Source: Sphingomonas sp. Leaf34
GTDB lineage: Bacteria; Pseudomonadota; Alphaproteobacteria; Sphingomonadales; Sphingomonadaceae
Direction of reading: 5' to 3'
NCBI RefSeq assembly: GCF_001421805.1
Contig: NZ_LMLC01000003.1
Location: 236 to 64,235 of the forward strand
Length of the DNA: 64,000 nt
The position numbers and the translations under genes were made by a program. The notes under the pieces are model-generated. The model did no database searches. It saw only the letters and a list, made by a program, of their open reading frames with translations, and was not told the DNA's origin. How positions within the stretch are numbered: position 1 is the first letter of the stretch; each line of letters opens with the position of its first letter. Below, one piece after another: positions 25,203 to 34,218 of this stretch.

Positions 25203-26273
25203 ATGGACCATATGGACGTAAACCCGATGGGTCTCGACGGGTTCGAGTTCGCCGAATTCACCTCGCCCGATCCCGACCGGATGGCCGCGCAGATCGAGCA
25301 GTTCGGTTTCGTCGCCGCCTCGACCCACCCGACCAAGGCGGTGACCCGGTACAAGCAGGGCCGCATCAACCTGTTGCTCAACCGCGAAGACGGTGGCCAT
25401 GCGGCGGCATTCCGCGCCGACCACGGACCGTCGGCAAGCGGCATGGCGTTCCGCGTTCATGACGCCAAGGCAGCGTTCGACGCGGCGATCGCGCGCGGCG
25501 CCAAGGCGGCGGATGCCAGCACGGGTGCACTCGGCGAGGGCAGCTACGTGCTCGAGGGAATCGGCGGCTCGCTGCTGTATCTGGTCGACCGGCACGGTGC
25601 TGCGGGCAGCCTGTACGACGACTGGAACCAGGTTCCGGGCGCGGCTGAAGCGGAAGCCGAGAACAATGTCGGGCTCGACCTGCTCGACCACCTCACGCAC
25701 AACGTGAAGCGTGGCCAGATGCGGACCTGGGCCGAGTTCTACGGCCAGATCTTCGGCTTCGAGGAGCAGAAGTATTTCGACATCAAGGGCAAGGCGACCG
25801 GCCTGTTCAGCCAGGCGATGATCGCGCCCGACCGCGCGATCCGCATTCCCCTGAACGAAAGCCAGGACGACAAGAGCCAGATCGAGGAATTCCTCAAGGA
25901 TTACAACGGCGAGGGCATCCAGCATCTGGCGCTGACTACCGACGATATCTTCGAGACGGTCGAGAAATTGCGCGCGCGCGGCGTCAAGCTGCAGGACACG
26001 ATCGAGACCTATTACGAGCTGGTCGACAAGCGCGTGCCCAACCACGGCCACGACCTCGAACGCCTGCGCCGCAACCGCATCCTGATCGACGGCAATGTCG
26101 GCGAGGAGGGGTTGCTGCTCCAGATCTTCACCGAGAACATGTTCGGGCCGATCTTCTTCGAGATCATCCAGCGCAAGGGCAATGAAGGCTTCGGCAACGG
26201 CAATTTCCAGGCGCTGTACGAGAGCATCGAACTCGACCAGATCCGCCGTGGTGTAGTGACCGTCGACGCCTGA
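25203..26273 (+). CDS. hppD: 4-Hydroxyphenylpyruvate dioxygenase
   Basis: 356 aa, normal bacterial length. Two vicinal-oxygen-chelate modules are seen (about 12-130 and 155-325). The iron ligands are His163 (LLDHLTHNV), His241 (GIQHLALTT) and Glu320 (IFFEIIQRKG), and the C-terminal helix GFGNGNFQALYESIELDQIRRG that gates the active site is intact. It converts 4-hydroxyphenylpyruvate to homogentisate. It is preceded by AAGGA and by a MarR-type operator. hmgA follows after 201 bases that contain a paired repeat, so the two may have separate promoters or be linked by read-through. Confidence 0.97.
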   Translation: MDHMDVNPMGLDGFEFAEFTSPDPDRMAAQIEQFGFVAASTHPTKAVTRYKQGRINLLLNREDGGHAAAFRADHGPSASGMAFRVHDAKAAFDAAIARGAKAADASTGALGEGSYVLEGIGGSLLYLVDRHGAAGSLYDDWNQVPGAAEAEAENNVGLDLLDHLTHNVKRGQMRTWAEFYGQIFGFEEQKYFDIKGKATGLFSQAMIAPDRAIRIPLNESQDDKSQIEEFLKDYNGEGIQHLALTTDDIFETVEKLRARGVKLQDTIETYYELVDKRVPNHGHDLERLRRNRILIDGNVGEEGLLLQIFTENMFGPIFFEIIQRKGNEGFGNGNFQALYESIELDQIRRGVVTVDA

Positions 26274-26282
26274 TCGCTGAAA

Positions 26283-26412
26283 CCCTCTCCCCTCAGGGGA
26301 GAGGGAAAGGCGCGCCAGCGCCGAGGGTGAGGGCACGCGCAACGCCAGCGCGTGCCCTCACCCTTCCGCCGCGCAAGCGCGCGTCTCCCTCCCTCTCCCC
26401 AGAGGGAGAGGG
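26283..26412. repeat. Paired inverted repeat between hppD and hmgA
   Basis: Arm 1 (about 26283-26340) begins with the palindrome CCCTCTCCCCTCAGGGGAGAGGG and continues through GAGGGTGAGGGCACGCGC. Arm 2 (about 26349-26412) is its imperfect inverted copy, ending in CCCTCTCCCCAGAGGGAGAGGG. It accounts for nearly the whole hppD-hmgA spacer. Confidence 0.75.
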
Positions 26413-26474
26413 CTTAGAAGTTTGAACGGCCGGCGGTCCGGGCGTTGATCGGAACAGGTGACGGAGAGGAAGCC

Positions 26475-27815
26475 ATGACAATCCACCAGCCGACCAACAC
26501 CGCAGGCGAGACCGCCGGCCAGAGCAGAAACGACAGCGCCGGGTACCTCCCCGGCTTCGGCAACCACGTCTCGACCGAAGCCGTCCCCGGCGCGCTGCCG
26601 ATCGGCCGCAATTCGCCGCAGCGCCCGGCGTTCGGCCTTTATACCGAGCAACTCTCCGGCACCGCCTTCACCGCGCCGCGTCACGAGAACCGCCGCAGCT
26701 GGCTCTACCGGATGCGCCCGACCGCCGAGCATCCGCCATTCGAGCGCTACAGCGGCGCCAAGCGGTTCGCGCCCGGCACCACCGACGCGCCGCTCGCGCC
26801 CAACCGCCTGCGCTGGGACCCGATCGAGGCCCCTGCTCCCGGCACCGACCTGATCGACGGCATGACGACGATGCTCGCCAACCGCGACCCCGCCGATCTC
26901 GAGGGCGTCGCGCTCCACGTCTACGCCGCGAATGCCGACATGAGTGACCGCGTGTTCATGGATGCGGACGGCGAGCTGCTGTTCGTGCCGCAAAAGGGCC
27001 GACTGCGACTGCTGACCGAACTCGGCCGGATCGATATCGCCCCCGGCCAGATCGCGCTGGTACCCCGCGGCGTCCGCTTCCGCGCCGAGCTTCCCGATGG
27101 CGAGGCCCGCGGCTATGTCGCGGAGAACCACGGCGCGCTGTTCCGCCTGCCTGATCTCGGGCCGATCGGCGCCAACGGCCTCGCCAACCCGCGCGATTTC
27201 GAGACGCCGGTCGCCTGGTTCGAGGATCGCGACGAACCCGTCGAGGTCGTCCAGAAGTTCATGGGATCGCTGTGGACGACCACGCTCGATCATTCGCCGC
27301 TCGACGTCGTCGCGTGGCACGGCAACCTCGCCCCGTGGCGCTACGACCTGTCGCGGTTCAACACGATCAACACGGTCAGCTTCGATCATCCCGATCCGTC
27401 GATCTTCACGCTGTTGACTTCGCCAAGCGACGTGCCGGGCCGCGCGAACGCCGATTTCGTGATCTTCCCGCCACGCTGGATGGTGGCGGAGGGGACGTTC
27501 CGCCCGCCCTGGTTCCACCGCAACATCATGTCCGAGGCGATGGGGCTGATCACCGGCGCCTATGATGGCAAGGCCGAAGGGTTCGCGCCGGGCGGCATCT
27601 CGCTGCACAATTTGATGTCCGGCCATGGTCCCGACCTGGCAAGCTGGCAGGGCGCGAGCGCGGCCGACCTGAAGCCGCACAAGATCGACGGCACGATGGC
27701 GTTCATGCTCGAGAGCTGCTGGCCCTACGCACCGACCGCCTATGCGCTCGACCATGCGCAGCTCGATTACGATGCGGTCTGGTCGGATTTCCCGAAGGCA
27801 GTCCTGCCGCGGTGA
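26475..27815 (+). CDS. hmgA: Homogentisate 1,2-dioxygenase
   Basis: 446 aa from [21 protein letters not shown] is well spaced before this ATG, while an upstream in-frame ATG at 26445 lies next to the repeat. Family blocks are evident: [19 protein letters not shown] at the N terminus, [35 protein letters not shown] (cupin), the metal-binding segment [14 protein letters not shown] and [15 protein letters not shown]. It opens homogentisate to maleylacetoacetate using non-haem iron. The stop overlaps the maiA start. Confidence 0.97.
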   Translation: MTIHQPTNTAGETAGQSRNDSAGYLPGFGNHVSTEAVPGALPIGRNSPQRPAFGLYTEQLSGTAFTAPRHENRRSWLYRMRPTAEHPPFERYSGAKRFAPGTTDAPLAPNRLRWDPIEAPAPGTDLIDGMTTMLANRDPADLEGVALHVYAANADMSDRVFMDADGELLFVPQKGRLRLLTELGRIDIAPGQIALVPRGVRFRAELPDGEARGYVAENHGALFRLPDLGPIGANGLANPRDFETPVAWFEDRDEPVEVVQKFMGSLWTTTLDHSPLDVVAWHGNLAPWRYDLSRFNTINTVSFDHPDPSIFTLLTSPSDVPGRANADFVIFPPRWMVAEGTFRPPWFHRNIMSEAMGLITGAYDGKAEGFAPGGISLHNLMSGHGPDLASWQGASAADLKPHKIDGTMAFMLESCWPYAPTAYALDHAQLDYDAVWSDFPKAVLPR

Positions 27816-28456
27816 CCCCGACGCTCCACGGCTATTGGCGCTCGACCGCCGCCTACCGCGTCCGCATCGCGCTTGCCCTGAAGCGCGTGGACTATGCGCA
27901 GGTCACGTACGACCTACGCACCGATGCGCAGCGCGAGGCCGGCTACCACGCGCTCAATCCGCAGGGGCTGGTGCCGGCCTTGGAAACCAACGACGCCGTC
28001 CTGACGCAGAGCCCCGCGATCCTTGAATGGATCGACGAGACCTATCCCGATCCACCTTTGCTCCCCGCCGACGCGAATGGTCGCGCGGTCGTTCGCGCGA
28101 TGGCCGCGACGATCGCGTGCGATATCCACCCGGTGAACAACCTGAGGATCCTCAACGCGCTGCGGAGCGAGTTCGGCGCCGACGATGCCGCCGTGAACCG
28201 CTGGATCGCGCGCTGGATCGGTGAGGGGTTCGCCGCGCTGGAGGTGATGATTGCGCATCATGGCCACGGCTTCGCATTCGGCGCGACGCCGACGATCGCC
28301 GACTGCCACCTGGTGCCGCAGGTCTATTCCGCCGAGCGGTTTGCGGTCGATCTGACGCCCTACCCGCACCTCAAGGCCGCCGCCGACACGGCCCGCGCGC
28401 TGCGCGCTTTCGCCGCGGCGCACCCCGACCGGCAACCGGACGCGGATCGCGCATGA
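27812..28456 (+). CDS. maiA: Maleylacetoacetate isomerase (zeta-class GST)
   Basis: 214 aa with a GTG start overlapping the hmgA stop (GTGA). Thioredoxin-like GST N domain (1-80; [23 protein letters not shown]) and helical C domain with the family-type segment [17 protein letters not shown]. The zeta-class active-site motif SSCxxRVRIAL appears as [12 protein letters not shown]: the Ser and the RVRIAL half are kept but the Cys is Ala. It isomerises maleylacetoacetate to fumarylacetoacetate. Fumarylacetoacetase, the next enzyme, is not in this window. A 4-base overlap with the following Rieske gene continues the operon. Confidence 0.92.
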   Translation: MTPTLHGYWRSTAAYRVRIALALKRVDYAQVTYDLRTDAQREAGYHALNPQGLVPALETNDAVLTQSPAILEWIDETYPDPPLLPADANGRAVVRAMAATIACDIHPVNNLRILNALRSEFGADDAAVNRWIARWIGEGFAALEVMIAHHGHGFAFGATPTIADCHLVPQVYSAERFAVDLTPYPHLKAAADTARALRAFAAAHPDRQPDADRA

Positions 28457-28818
28457 GCGACGGCGAACGGCTCACAGCCACGCCGGCCGGGATCAAGCTC
28501 GCCCCGCTCGACACGGTCGCCGAGGGCAAGGCGCGCAACTTCGTGGTGCAGATGCGCGCCGGGCGGTTCCACGGGTTCGTCGTGCGCAAGGACGACGCGG
28601 TGGTCGGCTATGTCGATCGCTGCCCGCACATGGGCCTGCCGCTCGCGCAGGTGCTTGACGACTACCTCACCCCGCGCGGCGACCTGATCGCGTGCAGCTG
28701 GCATTCGGCGCTGTTCGCGATCGACACCGGTGCGTGCGTCGGCGGGCCCTGCGGCGGAACGCGACTGACCCCCTGGCCGGTCGCGGTGGTTGACGAGATG
28801 ATCGTCACCGCAGGCTGA
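28453..28818 (+). CDS. Rieske [2Fe-2S] domain protein
   Basis: 121 aa stand-alone Rieske domain. The two ligand pairs are CPHMG (Cys57, His59) and CSWH (Cys81, His84), 22 residues apart, followed by a GGPCGG loop. There is no signal peptide, so it is a cytoplasmic ferredoxin-like electron carrier or a small subunit. The ATG overlaps the maiA stop by 4 bases, placing it in the homogentisate operon. No oxygenase partner is encoded next to it, and the homogentisate pathway does not need one as usually described, so its role is unclear. Confidence 0.88.
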   Translation: MSDGERLTATPAGIKLAPLDTVAEGKARNFVVQMRAGRFHGFVVRKDDAVVGYVDRCPHMGLPLAQVLDDYLTPRGDLIACSWHSALFAIDTGACVGGPCGGTRLTPWPVAVVDEMIVTAG

Positions 28819-28873
28819 CGCGGCGGACGCGGTGCGCTAAGGGACCACACCTCCTCCCCTGCACGATGAACCG

Positions 28874-29830
28874 ATGACCCAAAATCTCCCCATCCGCGTC
28901 ATGGCGCTGTATCGCTTCACGCCGTTCGCCGACATCGCCGCGATCCAGCCGCCGCTGGCGCTCGCCTGCTGTTCGAACGGGGTGAAGGGCACGCTGCTGC
29001 TCGCGCCTGAGGGGATCAACGGGACGATCGCCGGGTCCGAGGCGGGGATCGATGCCGTTCTCGCGCATATTCGTGCGTTGCCGGGGTGTGCCGACCTCGA
29101 CGTGAAAGAGTCGCGCGCCGAGACGATGCCGTTCCACCGCATGAAGGTGCGGCTGAAGCGCGAGATCGTCACGATGGGCGAGCCGACGATCGATCCGCTG
29201 GACGGCGTGGGCCATTATGTCGAGCCCGCGGACTGGAACGCGCTGATCGCCGAGCCAGGGACGATCCTGATCGACACGCGCAACGATTACGAGGTGTCGG
29301 TGGGCACGTTCGCCGGCGCGGTCGATCCGCACACGCGCAGTTTCCGCGACTTCCCGGCATGGTTTCGTACGCATCGCGCCGAGCTGGTCGGCGACGGCCC
29401 GCCGCCCAAGATCGCGATGTTCTGCACCGGCGGTATCCGCTGCGAGAAATCGACCGCGTTCCTCAAGGCCGAGGGGCTCGACGAGGTCTATCACCTCAAG
29501 GGCGGCATCCTGAAATATCTCGAGACCGTGCCCGAGGCCGAGAGCCTGTGGGAAGGCGAATGCTTCGTCTTCGACCAGCGCGTCGCGGTCGGCCACGGGC
29601 TCGTGCCCGGCAGCCACGTGCTGTGCCACGCCTGCCGCATGCCGGTCAGCGTCGCGGACCGCGCCTCGCCGCTCTATGTCGAGGGGATCAGCTGCCCGGC
29701 ATGCCACGACGCGCGCGATGAGAATCAGCGCGCCGGCTATGCCGAACGCGAACGGCAGATGCGACTAGCCGAAGCCCGCGGCGAAACTCATGTCGGCGCC
29801 GTGTTGCCCAAGACGCATGGGACCGATTGA
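28874..29830 (+). CDS. trhO: tRNA uridine-34 5-hydroxylase TrhO (YceA, rhodanese-type)
   Basis: 318 aa. The N-terminal acylphosphatase-like domain (1-95, [15 protein letters not shown]) is followed by a rhodanese domain (about 115-215) with active-site loop [10 protein letters not shown]. The C-terminal segment has two CxxC pairs (CHACRMP and CPACHD), typical of the family and probably zinc-binding. TrhO is involved in oxygen-dependent formation of 5-hydroxyuridine at the tRNA wobble position. It stands alone on the plus strand and converges on an ankyrin gene across a paired repeat. Confidence 0.93.
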   Translation: MTQNLPIRVMALYRFTPFADIAAIQPPLALACCSNGVKGTLLLAPEGINGTIAGSEAGIDAVLAHIRALPGCADLDVKESRAETMPFHRMKVRLKREIVTMGEPTIDPLDGVGHYVEPADWNALIAEPGTILIDTRNDYEVSVGTFAGAVDPHTRSFRDFPAWFRTHRAELVGDGPPPKIAMFCTGGIRCEKSTAFLKAEGLDEVYHLKGGILKYLETVPEAESLWEGECFVFDQRVAVGHGLVPGSHVLCHACRMPVSVADRASPLYVEGISCPACHDARDENQRAGYAERERQMRLAEARGETHVGAVLPKTHGTD

Positions 29831-29854
29831 CCAGCGCAACCTGGCTCAGTTTTG

Positions 29855-29962
29855 CCCCACCCCGGCGAAGGCCGGGGTCCGATTGGGAAGGTTGCAGTAA
29901 CAGGAGACTACGCTTCGTTAGCGCCGCTCCCCAATTGGGCCCCGGCCTTCGCCGGGGTGGTG
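29855..29962. repeat. Paired inverted repeat between trhO and the ankyrin gene
   Basis: Arm 1 (29855-29887) has the core CCCCGGCGAAGGCCGGGGTCC and arm 2 (29929-29962) has it inverted (GGCCCCGGCCTTCGCCGGGG), each next to a C/G-rich AATTGGG-type tail. The same core family occurs at 56834-56939. It sits between convergent genes and could act as a bidirectional terminator. Confidence 0.8.
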
Positions 29963-29970
29963 TTTAACAA

Positions 29971-30492
29971 CTACGCTCGGCTCGTCGAAAACCGCGCGGC
30001 CAACGCCGTGTTGCCTTGCGACATCGCCAGCGACTGCACGGTGTTGCCCGCAGCATCCGCAACCGAAGCATCCGCACCATTCTCCAGCAACAGGTCGATG
30101 ATCGCCGTCCGGTCCACCAGCGCGGCCATCATCAGCGCGGTCTGGCCGACGCCATTGCGCCGGTTCACATCCGCCCCCGCATCGAGCAGGATCTGCGCGA
30201 TCTCCGCATAACCCTTGAAACACACCCCCATCAGCGCCGTGTTGCCACGCGCGTCCGCAGCACCGTCGACCTTCGCACCCGCCGCGAGCAAAGCCGCAGT
30301 GGCGACGGCCTGCCCGTTATAGCTGGCGATCACGAGCGGCGTGTAGCCCTTCGCATCGGTCACCTCGATATCGACCCCCGCCTGCAACAGCGCCGGGATC
30401 ATCTCGTCGCGCCCCATCCGCGCGGCGTCGAACAGCAGTTCGACCAACCGCTCCATCGGCGGCAAGGGGCGGAGTTCGCGCGCGTCGTTCAT
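29971..30492 (-). CDS. Ankyrin repeat protein at the end of the yjf-like operon
   Basis: 173 aa. Four ankyrin repeats run from about residue 16 to 160, with standard cores such as KGYTPLVIASYNGQ, RGNTALMGVCFKG, VGQTALMMAALVDRTAIIDLLLENGADASVAD. No signal peptide is seen, so it is a cytoplasmic protein-protein interaction module. The ATG is one base after the yjfC-like stop (TAA-C-ATG), so the gene is translationally linked to the ATP-grasp and PspA genes upstream. An ankyrin protein is not part of the E. coli yjf cluster. It may recruit or regulate one of the cluster proteins; this is inference from position. Confidence 0.88.
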   Translation of the reverse strand: MNDARELRPLPPMERLVELLFDAARMGRDEMIPALLQAGVDIEVTDAKGYTPLVIASYNGQAVATAALLAAGAKVDGAADARGNTALMGVCFKGYAEIAQILLDAGADVNRRNGVGQTALMMAALVDRTAIIDLLLENGADASVADAAGNTVQSLAMSQGNTALAARFSTSRA

Positions 30493-30493
30493 G

Positions 30494-31654
30494 TTAGGCC
30501 TCGATGATATGCGGCACGAACCGCGCGAGATTGCGCGTCACGACCGTGTCATCCTCCCGAACGCCGATCCCCGCGGCTTCGTTGCCGACCATCCACGCGC
30601 CGATCACCGGATGCCGCCCGTCGAACACCGGCGGCGGCGCATAGGCCTGCCGGATCGCCCCCTCGGCGCCATAGCCCTGATCCAGCACCGCGTGCGCAGC
30701 GTCCCCGATCACCTCGACATTGGCCCCCTCGCGCGAGAACAGCGGCTTCCGCACAAGTTTCGGCCCCAGGATCTGCGCGGCGGGATCGTCGTCGAAGAAC
30801 GCCGGCAGCAGGTTCGGATGGTTCGGATGCCGCTCCCACAGCAACGGCAGGATGCCCTTGTTCGACAAGATCGACTTCCACGCCGGCTCGATCCAGCGCA
30901 CGTCCGCCCGCGACAGGTTCGGCGCATAGGGCTCGCGGAGCATGAACTCCCACGGATACAGCTTGAACGCCGCCTGCACCTCATAGCCGTCGGTATCGAC
31001 GAAGCGCCCATCCGCAGCGAGCCCGATATCCTTCATCTCGACGAACTTGGGCTCGATCCCGACCTGGCTCGCCAGATCCTCGAAGAAGCGGACGGTCTGG
31101 CGGTCCTCGACGGCGGACGCATCGGCGGCGAAATGTACGAAGCCGCCGCTCGGGAACAGCGCGCGGAAGCGTTCGCGCAGCTTGTCGAACAGGCTGTTGA
31201 ACTGGTCCGTCCCCGCCGGCAGCGCGCCGCTAGCAAGCAAATCCTCGAGCCACATCCACTGGAACGTCGCGCATTCGAACACGGACGTCGGCGTATCCGC
31301 GTTATACTCGTAGAGCTTGGCCGGCCCCGTCCCGTCATAGGCGAAGTCGAACCGGCCATAGAGCGACGGCTGACGCGTCCGCCACGTCTCCGCAACGTAG
31401 TTCCACTGCTCGCGCGGGATGGCGAGGCGTTCCATCAACTGCTGATCGCGCACCACTTCGTCGACCAGATCGAGGCACATCGCGTGCAGCTGTTCCGCTG
31501 CCGGCTCGAGATCGTCCTCGATCTCCGCCAGCGTGAACGCGTAGGCCGCGCCCTCGTCCCAATAGGGTTCGCCATCGGTATCGTGATAGACGAACCCGAT
31601 CGCGTCCGCCCGCTCACGCCAGTCGCTACGCGGGTCGACCGCGATCCGGCGCAT
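30494..31654 (-). CDS. yjfC: Glutathionylspermidine synthase-like ATP-grasp amide ligase
   Basis: 386 aa, one GSP-synthetase-type ATP-grasp domain without the amidase half of E. coli Gsp. Characteristic segments: RPSLYGRFDFAYDG-type (here RQPSLYGRFDFAYDG), KLYEYNADTPTS, WMWLEDLL, VEDRQTVRFFEDLA, EPAWKSILSNKGILPLLWERHP and LVRKPLFSREGANVEV, which supply the ATP and Mg sites. Such stand-alone ligases are expected to form amide bonds, but the substrate is unknown; a polyamine, a peptide or a protein tail are all possible. The start overlaps the pspA-like stop by one base. The closest named relative by context is E. coli YjfC. Confidence 0.88.
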   Translation of the reverse strand: MRRIAVDPRSDWRERADAIGFVYHDTDGEPYWDEGAAYAFTLAEIEDDLEPAAEQLHAMCLDLVDEVVRDQQLMERLAIPREQWNYVAETWRTRQPSLYGRFDFAYDGTGPAKLYEYNADTPTSVFECATFQWMWLEDLLASGALPAGTDQFNSLFDKLRERFRALFPSGGFVHFAADASAVEDRQTVRFFEDLASQVGIEPKFVEMKDIGLAADGRFVDTDGYEVQAAFKLYPWEFMLREPYAPNLSRADVRWIEPAWKSILSNKGILPLLWERHPNHPNLLPAFFDDDPAAQILGPKLVRKPLFSREGANVEVIGDAAHAVLDQGYGAEGAIRQAYAPPPVFDGRHPVIGAWMVGNEAAGIGVREDDTVVTRNLARFVPHIIEA

Positions 31655-32403
31655 CAGCTGTCCGACGTTTTGGTGTCGTCGCGCTGGCCGATCTGCAGCG
31701 TCTGGCCGAGTTCCGGCGTCTTGGGCGCGGTCAGCCGCGCAAGCACGTCGTCCGCCGACGACTGGCCGGGGCCGATGCCCGCCAGCCGCAGCTTCTCGTC
31801 GAGATCGGCGCCGGTGCGGCGATCCTCGAGCTCGCCCGCCGCCTTGATCCGCTCGCCACGGATCGCCTGGCGTTCGCGGATCCGTGCGAGGCTGTCGGCG
31901 GCCGAACCGAGCTTGTTGCCCGCCCCCATGCTGCCCGACGCGACCGAGGCCTGCGCCTTCTGCACCGACTCGTTGACCTTGACGACCTCGACCTCACGGC
32001 GGAGCTGTTCGATCTTGCGGTCGGTCTGCGCGACGGCGGTGTGGATCTGCTCCTCGGCGGCGCGCATGTCCTCGACCTGCGGGCTTTTCAGCGCGATGTC
32101 CTGTTCGAGATCGGCGATCCGCTGCGCGACCTGGCGCGCAAGATCCATATTGCCCTTCTCGACCGCGATCCGCGCCGAAGCCTCGTACTTCGTCGCCTGC
32201 GCACGGAAGCTCTCGACCTCGGTTTCGAGGATACGTCGCCGCGCGACCAGCCCCGCGAGATCGTCGCGGGCCTTGCCTTGCGCCTTGTCCGCATCGCGGA
32301 TTTCCTGGTCGAGGATACGCAGCGCGTTCGCATCGACGACCGCCGCCCCGGCTTCGTGCGCGCCCGCGCGACCGAGGGTGAAAAGCTTGCTCCAGATGGC
32401 CAT
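31654..32403 (-). CDS. yjfJ: PspA/IM30 family protein (YjfJ-like)
   Basis: 249 aa, predicted to be almost entirely helical coiled coil from about residue 25 to 190. The PspA/IM30 hairpin is evident (KARDDLAGLVARRRILETEVESFRAQATKYEASARIAVEKGNMDLARQVAQRIADLE). The C terminus is a separate helical tail ending in polar residues. PspA-family proteins are bacterial ESCRT-III relatives that bind and protect damaged membranes. It lies between the DUF2170 gene (37 bases upstream) and the ATP-grasp gene (1-base overlap), the same partners as E. coli YjfJ. This suggests a membrane-maintenance function for the locus. Confidence 0.9.
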   Translation of the reverse strand: MAIWSKLFTLGRAGAHEAGAAVVDANALRILDQEIRDADKAQGKARDDLAGLVARRRILETEVESFRAQATKYEASARIAVEKGNMDLARQVAQRIADLEQDIALKSPQVEDMRAAEEQIHTAVAQTDRKIEQLRREVEVVKVNESVQKAQASVASGSMGAGNKLGSAADSLARIRERQAIRGERIKAAGELEDRRTGADLDEKLRLAGIGPGQSSADDVLARLTAPKTPELGQTLQIGQRDDTKTSDS

Positions 32404-32440
32404 GCCAGTCTCTCCGTTTGTATCAGTTCAGGCGATGATG

Positions 32441-32875
32441 TCAGGCAGCCGGGATCTGCGCATGGCGCAGGTCGGTGGCCGCATCGATCGCATTTTCGGC
32501 GAGCGTGCGCAGCTCGATCACGACGGTATCGAGCGGGCTCGACGTCGCGAGTTCGCCGAACAGCTCGTAATAATCGCGGCCGTCGACGGTGCCGATCCCG
32601 AAGTTCGACAGCGGCACCAGCTTCTGCGATTTGAGCAGGAAGGTGTTGAACGCCAACGGGTCCTCCTGCTCGTCGCACGGCCAGAGCAAGGTCGAGCACG
32701 CGATCTGCGCCTCGCTGACGTTGACGAACAGCTCGAGGTCGCCGTGCTGGTGCATCGTCACCAGCAGGACCGGGTCCGCGCCTTCCAGGATCCGCGCGGA
32801 GAACTCTCCCGCCTTTGCGGGCTCTGACGTGTCGAGCGCGGCCTTCAAGCTGCGGACGGTCCAGATATCGGTCAA
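32441..32875 (-). CDS. yjfI: DUF2170 family protein (YjfI-like)
   Basis: 144 aa from a TTG start at 32875 (reading TDIWTVRSLKAALDTSE next). GGGAG is positioned before this TTG, while the frame continues upstream to 32950 through sequence with no family character. The protein is an alpha/beta domain with the segments FSARILEGADPVLLVTMHQHGDLELFVNVSEAQI, FNTFLLKSQKLVPLSNFGI and a C-terminal helix. No catalytic residues can be named. It matches the position and length of E. coli YjfI and is the first gene of the minus-strand arm. Confidence 0.78.
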   Translation of the reverse strand: MTDIWTVRSLKAALDTSEPAKAGEFSARILEGADPVLLVTMHQHGDLELFVNVSEAQIACSTLLWPCDEQEDPLAFNTFLLKSQKLVPLSNFGIGTVDGRDYYELFGELATSSPLDTVVIELRTLAENAIDAATDLRHAQIPAA

Positions 32876-32968
32876 TGCAAGAACTCCCGTGCTTGTCGCG
32901 TCACGCACACATAGGACGTGTCGCGAACCCTTGCCATCCCCGCTCCCCACTCCGCCATCCCACCGTTT

Positions 32969-33054
32969 CCCGTCATCCTGACGAAAGTCAGGATCCAGGG
33001 TTACGAAGCGCGGCGGGTGTCGCTCTGGGTCCTGACTTTCGTCAGGATGACGGG
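32969..33054. repeat. Paired inverted repeat in the divergent yjfI/yjfK spacer
   Basis: Arm 1 (32969-33000, core CATCCTGACGAAAGTCAGGATCC) and arm 2 (about 33024-33054, core GGTCCTGACTTTCGTCAGGATG) are near-perfect inverted copies 23 bases apart. Unlike the other pairs in the window, this one lies between divergent genes, in what must be the promoter region of both arms. Confidence 0.8.
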
Positions 33055-33120
33055 GGGTTGCGCTTTGCTCGCCCGGCCGCTTTGCCCTATGCAGGCCGTC
33101 AACAAAGATACGAGGATTGC

Positions 33121-33762
33121 ATGTTCGATCGCCTGTTCGGCCGCAAGCCAGCGCTTGACGACAACGCCCTGCCCGTCGTCCGCAACGTCACGCTGGGGCG
33201 TACGGTCACGGTCGATCCGCTCGCGTGGCGCCGGTTCGGGTCCGAACTGCTGTTCCCGTTCAACCGCGACACGCTGGTGATCGTCGCGCAGGGGCTGGTG
33301 AACCTTAACGAAGGCGGGTTCGTCCACCGTTTCTACACCGACGACGACATCATGTTCCAGGCGGTGTCGAACGACCGCGCGGGCCAGGACGTGACCGACG
33401 TCACGCTGTTCGCGCCGTGGGACAGCGCATACCCCTCCTCGCCCGCCGAGCGCCCGGCATGGCAGAGCCGCCTCAAGGCGCGCACCTTCACCGCCGAGGG
33501 ATTGCCCGAATATGGACGCTTCTGGTTCGGCCCCGAGGCGAGCGAGCAGGAACCGGTGACGTTCTGGGAGGATCTCCACGACGACCGCGACGGCATCGTC
33601 GACCGCCGCATCTTCCAGACCTGCATGCTGTTCGGGCGCGAGCTGCCGGGTGACGACGGCCGCGAACTGCTGCTCGCGATCGACCAGGAGAACGAGGCGG
33701 GCGAGGTATCGTTCGAGATCATGCTCGGCGTGGCACTGGAACTCGGCGAGTTCAGGGCCTAG
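33121..33762 (+). CDS. yjfK: DUF2491 family protein (YjfK-like)
   Basis: 213 aa from MFDRLFGRKPALDDNALP; the frame is open upstream to 32815 but that part overlaps the repeat and the yjfI gene. The protein is mostly beta with acidic clusters (FYTDDDIMFQAVS, FWEDLHDDRDGIVDRRIFQTCMLFGREL). A typical DUF2491 pattern is seen in TLVIVAQGLVNLNEGGFVHRFYTDDDIMFQ and YGRFWFGPEASEQEPVTFWEDL. It is the first gene of the plus arm, with the DUF350 gene 32 bases downstream. Function unknown; in E. coli yjfK lies beside pspA-like yjfJ. Confidence 0.82.
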   Translation: MFDRLFGRKPALDDNALPVVRNVTLGRTVTVDPLAWRRFGSELLFPFNRDTLVIVAQGLVNLNEGGFVHRFYTDDDIMFQAVSNDRAGQDVTDVTLFAPWDSAYPSSPAERPAWQSRLKARTFTAEGLPEYGRFWFGPEASEQEPVTFWEDLHDDRDGIVDRRIFQTCMLFGRELPGDDGRELLLAIDQENEAGEVSFEIMLGVALELGEFRA

Positions 33763-33794
33763 CATCACCGCCGAACGGCTCCGGGGGACTTGCC

Positions 33795-34208
33795 ATGATC
33801 GACCAATACAGCTTCGGCGCCAGCGCGCTCGCCTTCCTGATCGCGTTCGTCGCGGCGGGCGTGTTCACGATCGCGTTCAAGATCGTCTATCAGGTAGCGA
33901 CGCCCTATCACGAGAAGTCGCTGATCCGCGAGGGCAACACCGCCGCAGCGATCACGCTGGGCGCGGCGTTGCTCGGCTATGTCCTGCCGCTCGCCTCGGC
34001 GCTGACGCATACGGTTTCGCTGGTCGAATTCGCGGTCTGGGCGCTGCTCGCCGGCGTCATCCAGATCGTCACGGCTTTGGTCGTCCAGCGTCTCGTGATG
34101 CGCGACTTCAACGCGCGGATCCAGCGCGGCGAAATCGCCGCGGCGACCTATATGGCAAGCATCTCGCTGTGCGTCGGCATCCTCAACGCTGCCTGCATGA
34201 CGAACTGA
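33795..34208 (+). CDS. yjfL: DUF350 membrane protein (YjfL-like)
   Basis: 137 aa with four predicted transmembrane helices (ALAFLIAFVAAGVFTIAFKIVY; AAITLGAALLGYVLPLAS; FAVWALLAGVIQIVTALVV; ISLCVGILNAACM). DUF350 proteins contain two tandem copies of a two-helix unit, which this fits. They sit in the inner membrane and have no known activity. The gene lies 10 bases before the DUF1190 lipoprotein gene. Together with YjfK and YjfM it would form the membrane and outer part of the yjf-like system, with the PspA-like protein at the inner face; this is inferred from domain type. Confidence 0.88.
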   Translation: MIDQYSFGASALAFLIAFVAAGVFTIAFKIVYQVATPYHEKSLIREGNTAAAITLGAALLGYVLPLASALTHTVSLVEFAVWALLAGVIQIVTALVVQRLVMRDFNARIQRGEIAAATYMASISLCVGILNAACMTN

Positions 34209-34218
34209 GGAAGCACCC

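Noticed and set aside
30491..32827. Open frame of 778 codons on the plus strand across the yjf minus arm
   Set aside because: It spans three well-supported genes on the other strand and has no recognisable domain.
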